The notes under the pieces: generated by a model
What the model was told of the DNA's origin: nothing
Database searches by the model: none
Seen by the model: the letters and a program-made list of their open reading frames with translations, nothing else
In this document: piece by piece, positions 45,363 through 53,053 of the stretch
Numbering within the stretch: position 1 is the stretch's first letter
Layout: every line of letters starts with the position of its first letter
DNA from: Kibdelosporangium aridum
GTDB taxonomy: Bacteria; Actinomycetota; Actinomycetes; Mycobacteriales; Pseudonocardiaceae
Assembly: GCF_900176515.1 (NCBI RefSeq)
Contig: NZ_FWXV01000002.1
Coordinates: forward strand, 434,001-498,000
Length of the DNA stretch: 64,000 nt
Reading direction: 5' to 3'
Made by a program: the position numbers and the translations under genes

Positions 45363-46023
45363 GTTCGAGCCCGAGCAGATCGCCCAGTTCATCGCGAGCG
45401 TCGTCAGCACCGAGCACGTGCGGGACGGCAACGTGCTCACCCTGCCTGAACTCGGCTACCGGATCGAAGTCGGTGGCGTGCTGGAGCACGACAACACGTT
45501 CGTCGAGGTGCTGATCGGCGTCGGCGACCCGGAGTGGGGCGGGTACGCCTGGGACCGGTCGGTCGGGGTGAGCCGGAACGGCAGCCACCCGATCGGCGAG
45601 GCCGTGCTCGCGTGGACGCATTACGTGCTGCCGTTGTTCATCGCCTTGCGCAAGCCCGACCACCCGCTGACGGGTGTGGTGTACCGGGAGGCCGTTCCCG
45701 GCGGTGAAATCCTGGCAGGCCCGGTGGTCACGCGGAACTTCTCCGGCCTGCCCGCGGATTTCGAGGACAAGGTCGCCGCGAACCCGCCGACCGTCGTCGT
45801 CGCCGAGTGGCTGGCCACCGGCGGTCAGCTGCCGGAGCGGCCGACGTGGCTGTACACCACCTGCAGCCGGGTCGCCGGGATCGAGGCCGAGGAGGTCGTC
45901 ATCAACAACTCCGAGGTCACTGAGCACTTCCCGGGGTTCGCCGACGAGCTGGACTGGGGCGAGGGCAACGGTACGGTCAAGTCGTGGGCGTTGCTGCACA
46001 GCAAGCCCGACTACCTCAATTAG
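45355..46023 (+). CDS. Conserved hypothetical protein, tandem copy 2
   Basis: A 222-residue paralogue of the preceding gene, sharing VLAWTHYVLPLFIALRKPDHPL and VINNSEVTEHFPGFADELDWGEGNGTVKSW. It overlaps copy 1 by eight bases. The protein is acidic and soluble. Seventy bases downstream begins an EspC-like/NlpC-P60 pair with its own ribosome site, so the tandem genes could be cytosolic partners of secreted products, but this is speculative. Confidence 0.7.
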   Translation: MPEFEPEQIAQFIASVVSTEHVRDGNVLTLPELGYRIEVGGVLEHDNTFVEVLIGVGDPEWGGYAWDRSVGVSRNGSHPIGEAVLAWTHYVLPLFIALRKPDHPLTGVVYREAVPGGEILAGPVVTRNFSGLPADFEDKVAANPPTVVVAEWLATGGQLPERPTWLYTTCSRVAGIEAEEVVINNSEVTEHFPGFADELDWGEGNGTVKSWALLHSKPDYLN

Positions 46024-46095
46024 GTGGAACTTGGCAACGCCCGTCTGCGTCGTAGTGCAGAGTAGGGCCAGCAAAGGAGACTTCACGGGGGGACC

Positions 46096-46419
46096 ATGCC
46101 GGACGGCTTCAAGGTAGAGCCGGAAGCGCTCGAGGCCTACAAGAGCACGATGACCGCACTCGCCGGTGAGATCGGCACTGTCGGCACGGGCACGCTCAGC
46201 GGCGTGACCTCGTTGCCGGGTGACTGCTTCGGCAAGATCGGCGCCGAGGTCGGGCTGAACGCCGCCTTCCAGCAGGCCGCGCAGGCCCAGCTGGACGGGG
46301 TCAAGGCCGCGTCGACCGGCCTCGCCGACCTGGCCAAGGCGGTGGGTGACGCGCTGGTGGGCTACCAGAACCAGCAGGCCGAGACGGCCTCGTCGATCAA
46401 GCGCGCGGAGCGGATCTGA
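46096..46419 (+). CDS. EspC/WXG100-like type VII secretion target
   Basis: A 107-residue helical-hairpin protein with no signal peptide. FKVEPEALEAYKSTMTALAGEI matches the start of ESX-1 secretion-associated (EspC-like) proteins, and the second helix includes AQAQLDGVKAASTGLADLAKAVGDALVGYQ. The usual WxG turn is not obvious; a turn around LPGDCFGKIG takes its place. It overlaps the next gene by one base. No ESX core component (EccC, EccD, MycP) is in the window. Confidence 0.72.
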   Translation: MPDGFKVEPEALEAYKSTMTALAGEIGTVGTGTLSGVTSLPGDCFGKIGAEVGLNAAFQQAAQAQLDGVKAASTGLADLAKAVGDALVGYQNQQAETASSIKRAERI

Positions 46420-47591
46420 TGAGCGCGGCGGGGTTCATCGGCAGTCTGGTCGAACCGATGAAGCAGCACCTGGCCAAGTTGGACGGCGACACGGGTGCGG
46501 GCAGCCGGGCGGGCGAGACGTTCGGGCGTGGCGCGACCGCGCTGAACGAGATGAAGGGCCGTCAGGAGTCGCAGGCCAAGTCGACCCTGCAGGGCTGGTA
46601 CGGCGAGCAGGCCAACGCGTTCCAGGGCAAGTCGGCGTCGTTCACCACCGCGATGACCACGTTGGCCACCAACTGCACCGCCGCGCAGCAAGTCGCGAGC
46701 ACGGCGGCGACCGCGGTCACCGGTGGCCGCACCAAGATCCAGGGCTTGATCGACGAGTTCGTCGGCTGGGCCACGCCGATCATGCAGGCTGCCGAGGCGG
46801 CCAAGCAGAGCGGCAACGAAGCCGCGTGGGGCCAGGCGGCCGCCGACGCCAAGGCGAAGGCCGACGACTACGCCACCAAGACCGCGCAGGCGCTGCAGAA
46901 CGTCAAAGACGAGCTGACCCCGTTGGTGGGCAAGCTGACCGGACTGGCCAAGGTGGACGCCGGCACGATCGGCGGCCTTGGCGGCCCGATGGGCCCGCCC
47001 AGCACCGGCACCTCCACCGCGAGCGCCACCGTCGACGGCCGTAGTGGCATCGAGTCCGCACAGAGCGGAAGCCACGGCGGCTCCGGTGGCGGAGGCGGCG
47101 GTGGTGGGGGCGGAGGAGGAGGCGGTGGCGGTGGGGGCGGCGGCACGCCTGTCGGCCCGCAGTTGCCCGTCGCGATTCCACCGCAGCCAGGCAGCGGTGT
47201 CGGCATCAACCTGCCCGGCGGTGCCACGGTCGAGGCCCCGAACGAGGTTGCGGCGGCCGCAGTCCGTCAGGCGTTGTCCGCGTTGGGCACGCCGTACGTG
47301 TGGGGTGCGTCGAACCCGCCGTCCGGAACGGACTGCAGTGGACTGACCTCGTGGGCGTACGCGGCCGCAGGCCATGAGCTCCCACGCCACTCATCGGCAC
47401 AGGCTGTCGGTGCGTCGGTGCCGGATCAGAGCCAGTTGCTGCCCGGCGACCTCGTGGTCTGGAAGGGCCACGTTGCCATGGTGATCGGCAACGGGCAGAT
47501 GATCGAGGCCGGTGACCCGGTGCAGATCAACCCGATCCGGACGTCCAACATCGGCATGCCGTTCATGGGTTTCTACCGGCCGACCGGCTGA
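46419..47591 (+). CDS. NlpC/P60 peptidoglycan hydrolase with WXG-like N-terminus and poly-Gly linker
   Basis: A 390-residue protein: an N-terminal 190-residue helical region with a WYG turn (LQGWYGEQANAFQG) typical of WXG/LXG type VII substrates, a Gly-rich linker with 20 consecutive Gly codons (47085-47144), and a C-terminal NlpC/P60 domain with Cys306 (TDCSGLTSWAY) and His351 (KGHVAMVIG). No Sec signal peptide is present, so export through type VII secretion is the best inference, perhaps with the EspC-like partner encoded just before. Confidence 0.85.
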   Translation: MSAAGFIGSLVEPMKQHLAKLDGDTGAGSRAGETFGRGATALNEMKGRQESQAKSTLQGWYGEQANAFQGKSASFTTAMTTLATNCTAAQQVASTAATAVTGGRTKIQGLIDEFVGWATPIMQAAEAAKQSGNEAAWGQAAADAKAKADDYATKTAQALQNVKDELTPLVGKLTGLAKVDAGTIGGLGGPMGPPSTGTSTASATVDGRSGIESAQSGSHGGSGGGGGGGGGGGGGGGGGGGGTPVGPQLPVAIPPQPGSGVGINLPGGATVEAPNEVAAAAVRQALSALGTPYVWGASNPPSGTDCSGLTSWAYAAAGHELPRHSSAQAVGASVPDQSQLLPGDLVVWKGHVAMVIGNGQMIEAGDPVQINPIRTSNIGMPFMGFYRPTG

Positions 47592-47944
47592 GGCGACGTA
47601 CCGAAGGGGTTGTCGATCACGTAACGCCAGCTTCCGTCCGGGCCGCGGCGGGCCACGTCCGTCGCGGTGCCGGAGATCCCGGCGGCCGGGATCTCCCAGT
47701 CCACAAGCAACAGCGCGATGTCGCCGCAGACGTAGACATGCCGCGGGTTGACTGTGATCGGCTGACCCAGCTTCTGCAGGCCGGCGTTGGCTCCCGCACG
47801 CTCCGTGCCAGTCAGCGGATTGCCCGCGTCCAGCACGAGCAGGCTTTCCGGCTCGTAGACGCGCTCGACTTCCTCGGGGTCGAAGGTGTTGAAGGCCTTC
47901 GCGAAGGCGTGAGGCAGGTCGGCGGCGTGCTGCACACTGGTCAT
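47573..47944 (-). CDS. SnoaL-like/DUF4440 protein
   Basis: A 123-residue NTF2-fold protein: FAKAFNTFDPEEVERVYEPESLLV, the loop NPLTGTERAGANAGLQKL, VYVCGDIALLLVDWEI and the ending DGSWRYVIDNPFG are typical of the DUF4440/SgcJ group. These bind small molecules or act as polyketide cyclases or isomerases. The ATG at 47944 abuts the divergent HxlR start in a shared CATATG, suggesting that HxlR regulates it. Its 3' end overlaps the NlpC/P60 gene by 19 bases. Confidence 0.8.
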   Translation of the reverse strand: MTSVQHAADLPHAFAKAFNTFDPEEVERVYEPESLLVLDAGNPLTGTERAGANAGLQKLGQPITVNPRHVYVCGDIALLLVDWEIPAAGISGTATDVARRGPDGSWRYVIDNPFGTSPQPVGR

Positions 47945-48358
47945 ATGCAGAGCCAAGCCGAAGCTCGCGTGGGTCACCAAACGGAAACCTGGGACGCCTC
48001 GCTGGTGCCGGACGCACGCGGCAAGACTGACCGGCCGTCTCCGGACTGCCCGGTCGAGGTCGCACTCGACGCGATCTCCGGCCGATGGACCACGTTGGTG
48101 CTGCGTGAACTCATGCACGGGCCGCTGTCGTTCAGTGAACTGCGGTCACGGCTGCCTTCGGTGTCCGCCAAGGTCCTCACCGAGCGGTTGCACGGCTTGA
48201 CCTCCCGTGGCCTGGCTTCCTGCGCCCGCACAGCGGCGTTCCCCGCGCGGACGGCGTACCAGCTGACCGAGCGCGGGCTTGCCTTGCGCCCCTTGCTGAT
48301 CACGCTGTACGAGGTCGGCAGCGAGCTGCTCACAACGGCAGCTCAAGACCGATCTTGA
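47945..48358 (+). CDS. HxlR-family transcriptional regulator
   Basis: A 137-residue winged-helix regulator with the family pattern CPVEVALDAISGRWTTLVLRELMHGPLSFSELRSRLPSVSAKVLTERL-like, the Cys near residue 38 being the redox-sensing position in many members. The C-terminal ELTERG-type segment reads YQLTERGLALRPLL. The start at ATG 47945 is uncertain, as no ribosome site precedes it; GTG at about 47970 is an alternative. It is divergent from the SnoaL-like gene, its likely target. Confidence 0.85.
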   Translation: MQSQAEARVGHQTETWDASLVPDARGKTDRPSPDCPVEVALDAISGRWTTLVLRELMHGPLSFSELRSRLPSVSAKVLTERLHGLTSRGLASCARTAAFPARTAYQLTERGLALRPLLITLYEVGSELLTTAAQDRS

Positions 48359-48785
48359 CCGGGTCGAACACCGGCATCGTGTCGAACCGCTTCACATTCG
48401 GGTCTTCCAGGAACATCCCGCGCACCAGGTCACGGCAGTGCGCGATCGAGTCGCACGCCAGTACCACCAGGTAGTCCCACTCGCCCGCGATCGCGTAGCA
48501 CTGCTGCACGTTCGGGCTGCGCAGCATGCGTTCCCGGATCTCGGCGTGGTGCTGCACGGACTCGCGGTCGATCGTGACCAGGACGGCCGCGAGCATGCCG
48601 CCAACCCGTTCCGGATCCAGGACCTCCACCTGCCGGGCGATGAGCCCTTCCTTGCGGTAGCGGGTGATCCGGCGTTGCACCGCACTCGGCGACAGGCCTA
48701 CTTCCTCGCCGAGGTCGTGCAAGGTCCGGGTGGAGTCCCGCTGGAGCAGCGTCAGCAGGCGCCGATCGATCTCGTCCACAGCCAC
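48330..48785 (-). CDS. Lrp/AsnC-family regulator
   Basis: A 151-residue feast/famine regulator. The helix-turn-helix is LHDLGEEVGLSPSAVQRRITRYRKEG and the ligand-binding RAM domain includes VLVTIDRESVQHHAEI and GEWDYLVVLACDS. I chose GTG 48785; GTG 48779 also fits, and neither has a clear ribosome site. It is divergent from the threonine-dehydratase-like gene at 48856 and probably controls it in response to an amino acid. Its 3' end overlaps the HxlR gene by 29 bases. Confidence 0.88.
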   Translation of the reverse strand: MAVDEIDRRLLTLLQRDSTRTLHDLGEEVGLSPSAVQRRITRYRKEGLIARQVEVLDPERVGGMLAAVLVTIDRESVQHHAEIRERMLRSPNVQQCYAIAGEWDYLVVLACDSIAHCRDLVRGMFLEDPNVKRFDTMPVFDPVKIGLELPL

Positions 48786-48799
48786 GCAAAAATTTTGCG
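48785..48799. promoter_or_regulatory. Candidate Lrp/AsnC operator
   Basis: CGCAAAAATTTTGCG is a 15-base palindrome with an AT-rich centre, unusual in this GC-rich DNA. It lies directly at the Lrp-type gene start in the 70-base spacer to the divergent dehydratase gene, as expected for an autoregulated Lrp/AsnC site. Confidence 0.55.
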
Positions 48800-48855
48800 T
48801 CACGGCGCGAAAACTTTCAATCGCGATTACGTCTTGCCTGGTTAACGTCGTGGGC

Positions 48856-49782
48856 ATGGATCTAAGACTCGACCGCATCGACGAACTCTCCCGCACCATC
48901 GACCCGGAGTTCCGCGACAGCCCGCAGTTCACAGTGGACCTTGACGGCCGGCCGGTGCTCGTCAAGATCGAGACGATGAACCCCTTGCGCTGCTTCAAGG
49001 GCCGGGGCGCTTCAGCCTTCGCCGCGTCCGCTGATCCCGGGATGACGGTTGTCGTCGCCTCAAGCGGGAACTTCGGTCAGGCGATGGCCTACGCCTGCGG
49101 CAAAAGGGGAATCGCCATCGAGGTGTTCCTCCCGGAGGACGTCAACCCGACGAAGCTGGCCGCGATCCGCTCGTTCGGCGCGAAGGTCCATCTGTCCGGA
49201 GTGGATACTGATGCGACCAAGAAACACGCTCGGGAGTACGCCGCGGAGCGGCCGGACCGGTTGCTGGTCCGTGACGGCGCCGAGCCGCTCATCGCGGAGG
49301 GCGCGGGAACCATTGCCGTCGAACTGCTTCGCCACGGACCACTGGACACAGTGGTGGTTCAGATCGGCGATGGCGCCCTGATCAACGGGATCGCCCGGTG
49401 GATCAAGGCCAACTCACCGTCGACACGGGTTGTCGGCGTGTGCTCGACCGGCGCGCCCGCGATGCTGCACAGCTGGCGCACAGGCGAACCCGTCGAGCAC
49501 GCGGTCACCACGATCGCCGAGGGCATCGCGATCGGCAGTCCGCTGCCGGAATCCGTGCGGTGGATGCGAAAGCTCGTCGACGACATCGTGCTTGTGGACG
49601 ATTCGGCGTTGTTCACCGCGATGGGGCAAGCACTACGCGGCTTCGGCGTCCTCCTCGAGCCTTCCGGCGCCGCCGGTCTCGCCGCCATACCCGCGCACGA
49701 TCTGCCTGGTGAGCGGATCGCCGTCGTGCTGACCGGCGGGAACACCCGTCCCGGCCAGCTGGAGGCAATCGTGACAGCGTGA
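48856..49782 (+). CDS. PLP-dependent threonine/serine dehydratase-like enzyme
   Basis: A 308-residue fold-type II PLP enzyme. The cofactor Lys is in NPLRCFKGRGAS, the phosphate-interacting Asn/Ser loop is VVASSGNFGQAMAYA, and the C-terminal VVLTGGNTRPGQ closes the site. It lacks a regulatory ACT domain, as in catabolic threonine dehydratases and related ammonia-lyases; the exact substrate is open. The divergent Lrp/AsnC gene is the likely regulator. A small antisense frame with a good ribosome site overlaps its 3' end. Confidence 0.86.
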   Translation: MDLRLDRIDELSRTIDPEFRDSPQFTVDLDGRPVLVKIETMNPLRCFKGRGASAFAASADPGMTVVVASSGNFGQAMAYACGKRGIAIEVFLPEDVNPTKLAAIRSFGAKVHLSGVDTDATKKHAREYAAERPDRLLVRDGAEPLIAEGAGTIAVELLRHGPLDTVVVQIGDGALINGIARWIKANSPSTRVVGVCSTGAPAMLHSWRTGEPVEHAVTTIAEGIAIGSPLPESVRWMRKLVDDIVLVDDSALFTAMGQALRGFGVLLEPSGAAGLAAIPAHDLPGERIAVVLTGGNTRPGQLEAIVTA

Positions 49783-49908
49783 ACTGCCACCGATCTCGAT
49801 CGACGGCACTGGCAGCAGCCTGATGGCGAACCGGAACTCCCGTCCCGGCACGGCCAGGATTCGTTCCACGATAAGGAAACCTGCGAGGAAGGTGAACAGA
49901 GTGGCCAC
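49633..49908 (-). CDS. Possible small membrane protein antisense to the dehydratase 3' end
   Basis: A 91-codon frame from GTG 49908 with GGAGG five bases upstream and a hydrophobic N-terminus (VATLFTFLAGFLIVERILAV). About 150 bases overlap the 3' end of the plus-strand dehydratase gene, which weakens the case for the C-terminal half. It could be a real small membrane protein or a chance frame; nothing else is seen in the 320-base gap 49783-50102. Confidence 0.3.
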   Translation of the reverse strand: MATLFTFLAGFLIVERILAVPGREFRFAIRLLPVPSIEIGGSSRCHDCLQLAGTGVPAGQHDGDPLTRQIVRGYGGETGGAGRLEEDAEAA

Positions 49909-50102
49909 TTCGGCCTCCGTTGACCGCCTTGTGGTGCCTCGGTTGGCTCCCCCGCGCGGCGGTCGTAGCGCTCTTCCACGATAGCGGGGACATCCCCGCT
50001 GCCGCAACGATGATCGTCCCTTATGGACCGTTAACCCTGTCGATCCGCTGTGCATGCGGGTTTTGACGGAACGACCATGTTGTCCGCCCGCGTTCACCGG
50101 GT

Positions 50103-50636
50103 ATGCAACAGGTCATGATGCCAGTGCAGCGCAGGTCGCTCGTGGTCGTCGCTGGCCTGCCCGGCGCCGGGAAGAGCACACTGCTCAAGGACGTCGGCCC
50201 AGGTGTCACCGTGGTGGACTCCGACCAGATCAGGAACTGGTTGGCCGCCATGCTGCCCAGCGGCACACCGTATTCGCGGTATCGCCCGCTCGTGCACATC
50301 GTGCACCGCATCCGGATCGCGCTGGCCGCGATCTTCGCGCCAGGACCGGTCGCGGTGCACGATCCGGCGACGGGTGTGGGCACACGGCTCACGCTCGTGA
50401 TCATCGGCGTGCTGACGTTGCGGGTGCTGCACTACATCTGGGTGGACACCACGCCGGAGGAAGCGTTGGCCGGACAACGCGCACGCGGCCGAGTACTGCG
50501 GAAGAACTCGTTCGCACGGCACGTCAGCCGTGCACGGCACCTGGACCTGACCAGGCCGCCGCGTGGCTGGCGCACCATCACCGTTGTGGGGCGCAGAACC
50601 AGGCTTTGCCTGCGCAGCGAACCCGTCGGGCCATAG
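50103..50636 (+). CDS. P-loop AAA-type kinase/ATPase
   Basis: A 177-residue nucleoside-kinase-like P-loop protein. Walker A is VVVAGLPGAGKSTLLKD and the Asp of VVDSDQIRNWL matches the polynucleotide-kinase/zeta-toxin group. The arginine-rich lid RARGRVLRKNSFARHVSRARHLD follows. The substrate is unknown. Start may be any of ATG 50103, 50115 or 50118. Two YbaB-like genes follow closely, the first after nine bases. Confidence 0.72.
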   Translation: MQQVMMPVQRRSLVVVAGLPGAGKSTLLKDVGPGVTVVDSDQIRNWLAAMLPSGTPYSRYRPLVHIVHRIRIALAAIFAPGPVAVHDPATGVGTRLTLVIIGVLTLRVLHYIWVDTTPEEALAGQRARGRVLRKNSFARHVSRARHLDLTRPPRGWRTITVVGRRTRLCLRSEPVGP

Positions 50637-50645
50637 ACTCGACGC

Positions 50646-51044
50646 GTGGGGAATGAGGATCACGTTCAGGACGAGCTGGACCGGCTCGGCCGCAATGTCG
50701 CCGAGACGGGGGAACAGGTCGCCGCGGTGATCGGCCGGACCGGCCCGATCATCGGCCAGGCGGCGTCCGGCGACAACGCGATCAGCGTGTCGGTGAGCCC
50801 TGGCGGCATGCTGCGTGCCGTTGACATCAAGCCCGCCGTGCTCGGCCGGCACCCCGACGAGGTCGCGCGTGAGGTGGTCCGGCTCGCCGCACAGGCGACC
50901 AAGATCGCCAACAGCCGGATGCACTCGTCGCTGCGGCAAGTGATGAGTGCGAACGCGGCCAAGAGCCTGACCGAGCTCGGCATGCCCGACGAACCGGTTC
51001 CCCATGACCGCGAAGACGAGGAATTCGGCGGGGTGCTGTCGTGA
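50646..51044 (+). CDS. YbaB/EbfC-family DNA-binding protein, copy 1
   Basis: A 132-residue protein of the YbaB/EbfC nucleoid-associated fold: an N-terminal helix, then AVIGRTGPIIGQAASGDNAISVSVSPGGMLRAVDIKP (beta strands around the dimer) and a C-terminal helix. Actinobacterial members often accompany type VII secretion genes (EspL-like). GTG 50646 is nine bases after the P-loop gene. The stop overlaps the next start (GTGA). Confidence 0.75.
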   Translation: MGNEDHVQDELDRLGRNVAETGEQVAAVIGRTGPIIGQAASGDNAISVSVSPGGMLRAVDIKPAVLGRHPDEVAREVVRLAAQATKIANSRMHSSLRQVMSANAAKSLTELGMPDEPVPHDREDEEFGGVLS

Positions 51045-51523
51045 CCGAACCACCAGTCGACGAACTCGTCCAAGAAGCCGAACTGCGCCGCAGAGCCAGC
51101 GAGGACCTGCGGCGCCGGATCGCGTCGATCTACGCCGTGGCACGCGATCGCGACGGTCTCGTCGAAGCCACCACGACCGCGAGTGGCGAGTTGAAGTCAC
51201 TGCGCCTGCAACCCGAAGCGTTGCACCGCGGCGTGCGGTGGCTGTCCGAGACGATCACGGCGACGGCCCACCAGGCGGCCGAGTTCGCCCGGCAGCGCAG
51301 CCTGAACCAACTGGCTTTGGTGCTCGGCGATGACGCGGCCAGGCAGCTGGAAGGCGCCATGGGCGTCGCACCCGCGCGTGCCGCTGGCTGGGACGTGATC
51401 GGTGACCGCGTGCCCGCAGCTCCCACGGCTGCCGCGGCCGCGTCGGCGCTCGGGTCAGTGCCCGAAGAAGACGACGATGACATTTTCTCGTTCGATCCGT
51501 CGTCGCTGCGTAGCGACCGGTGA
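51041..51523 (+). CDS. YbaB/EbfC-like protein, copy 2
   Basis: A 160-residue protein with the same helix-strand-helix pattern (YAVARDRDGLVEATTTASGELKSLRLQPEAL), then a long helix and an acidic tail EEDDDDIFSFDP. It is translationally coupled to copy 1, so the two may form a heterodimer. The acidic tail is not part of the YbaB domain and might contact a partner protein. Confidence 0.68.
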   Translation: MTEPPVDELVQEAELRRRASEDLRRRIASIYAVARDRDGLVEATTTASGELKSLRLQPEALHRGVRWLSETITATAHQAAEFARQRSLNQLALVLGDDAARQLEGAMGVAPARAAGWDVIGDRVPAAPTAAAAASALGSVPEEDDDDIFSFDPSSLRSDR

Positions 51524-51623
51524 TCGACGGAGTTGGCAAAACCCGTAGGCTGCCCGCGTCCGGTGTGCCGAGAATCGCACCGGCGGGATCGTCTGGGATC
51601 GTGCAGGAGAAGGCGGAGGGCCA

Positions 51624-52871
51624 ATGGCTCAGGACATCGTCCCGATCGAGCTCGGGCTGCCACAGGGCGACGTGGTCACTCTCTGGGCGCCGCGCTGGCG
51701 GGAGGAAGGCGAGGACTGGGAGGCGTTCCTCGGTGACGAGGAAGACCTGTACGGGTTCCCAGACGCAGCACACCTCGCGGCGTTCGTGCGAACGGTCGAC
51801 GAACACGACCTGGCGGACCACCCCGCGTGGCCGGTCGTGCCGAAACTGACCGTCGAGGAATTGCTGCCCGACGACGAGCACCAGTACGACCTGGTCGGCG
51901 TGCCCGAACTGGCCGCGCAGGACCCGGACACCTGGACGCTCGACGAGCTGGCCGGGATCGTCGCGATCGTTCGATCGCTCGCGGACGTGTGCGAACTGGA
52001 CGCGGTGAACGACGTGCTGTCCGCAGCCGAAGGCTTCGACATGCTCGACCAGGGCACCCTCGCCTTCACCGGGCGCGACGGCGAGCGCCGGTGGACCGAG
52101 CTGGCCGAGACCATCGTCGAGCGGTGGGACGAGGTCCTCGACGCGATCGACGAGGTCGTCGCGGTCCCCGACGTTGACGACGCCGCGCTGGCCGTCGCCA
52201 CCGAGGAGCTGGAGAAGTTCCAGGCCGAGGCCGAGGCCGCGGAAGACGAAACCGACGACGAGGACGAGGACACCGACGAGGAGTCCTCGGAGGAGGCCTT
52301 GGCGGAGCCCGCACCGGTCGGCTTCTGGGGCGAGGTGGGCATCGACCCGATCAAGATCGTCACCGACGGGGCCGAGTACTACACGCTGCGCTGCTACCTC
52401 GACGACGCACCGGTGTTCCTCGGCCGCGAAGGCAAGATCGACGTCTTCCCGTCGGCCAGGGCACTGAGCCGGTACATCGCGTCCGGCGAGCTCGGCGACA
52501 ACGACCTCGCCGAGGTGTCCACGTGGGAAGACGTGGTGACCAAGGCCACCGACGGCTCACTCGAGATCGAGGTCGAAGAGGACAACACCTACGTGCTGCA
52601 AGGCCTGAGCGACGACCTCGCGGAAGGCCCGAACGCCATCGACCCGACCCAGCTCGACCTGGCGGTGGAGCTGCTCACCGACACCGCCGAGTGGGCAGGC
52701 GACGACTCGGTCGGCGACGCGCTGTCGGAGTCCGAGTCCCTCGGCTGGCTGGTGTCGTTCGTGCTGCGGCCCGACCCGACCCGGCTGGTGCCGAGCGCGC
52801 CGTTCACCGACGAGGTCGAGGCCTGGCAGAAGCTGGTCAACGCTTTCGAGGACCGCCTCGAGACGCACTGA
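51624..52871 (+). CDS. Acidic conserved hypothetical protein
   Basis: A 415-residue, very acidic, soluble protein. Its two halves resemble each other loosely (AAHLAAFVRTVDEHDLAD and ARALSRYIASGELGDNDLAE), joined by a linker rich in Asp/Glu at about residues 200-225. Homologues in actinobacteria are sometimes named primosomal protein, without evidence that I know of. It has GGAGGG shortly before ATG 51624 and a strong terminator after it, so it is probably a stand-alone gene. Confidence 0.72.
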   Translation: MAQDIVPIELGLPQGDVVTLWAPRWREEGEDWEAFLGDEEDLYGFPDAAHLAAFVRTVDEHDLADHPAWPVVPKLTVEELLPDDEHQYDLVGVPELAAQDPDTWTLDELAGIVAIVRSLADVCELDAVNDVLSAAEGFDMLDQGTLAFTGRDGERRWTELAETIVERWDEVLDAIDEVVAVPDVDDAALAVATEELEKFQAEAEAAEDETDDEDEDTDEESSEEALAEPAPVGFWGEVGIDPIKIVTDGAEYYTLRCYLDDAPVFLGREGKIDVFPSARALSRYIASGELGDNDLAEVSTWEDVVTKATDGSLEIEVEEDNTYVLQGLSDDLAEGPNAIDPTQLDLAVELLTDTAEWAGDDSVGDALSESESLGWLVSFVLRPDPTRLVPSAPFTDEVEAWQKLVNAFEDRLETH

Positions 52872-52881
52872 GTGCCTGCTC

Positions 52882-52914
52882 GAAGGGGCGCCTGGGGTTT
52901 CCGGGCGCCCCTTC
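52882..52914 (+). terminator. Terminator of acidic protein gene
   Basis: An 11-bp perfect stem (GAAGGGGCGCC and complement) with an 11-base loop, 11 bases after the stop. Confidence 0.75.
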
Positions 52915-52944
52915 GCCATGTCTGACGAGCACATCCACGGCCAT

Positions 52945-52983
52945 CTGTGGACAACTCCAGCGCGACCTGTGGACAACTCCAGC
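52945..52983. repeat. Two direct repeats containing DnaA-box-like sites
   Basis: The 17-base sequence CTGTGGACAACTCCAGC occurs at 52945-52961 and 52967-52983, two helical turns apart (22 bases). Each contains TTGTCCACA on the minus strand, which matches the high-GC actinomycete DnaA box. They lie in a 410-base intergenic region without genes, beside a minisatellite. Confidence 0.5.
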
Positions 52984-53053
52984 TCGACGCGCCGGAACTG
53001 TCAGTCCCTCCCGGTAGCGTTGAAATCAGGGGTTCCCCCTGGGGAGTTGTTGT

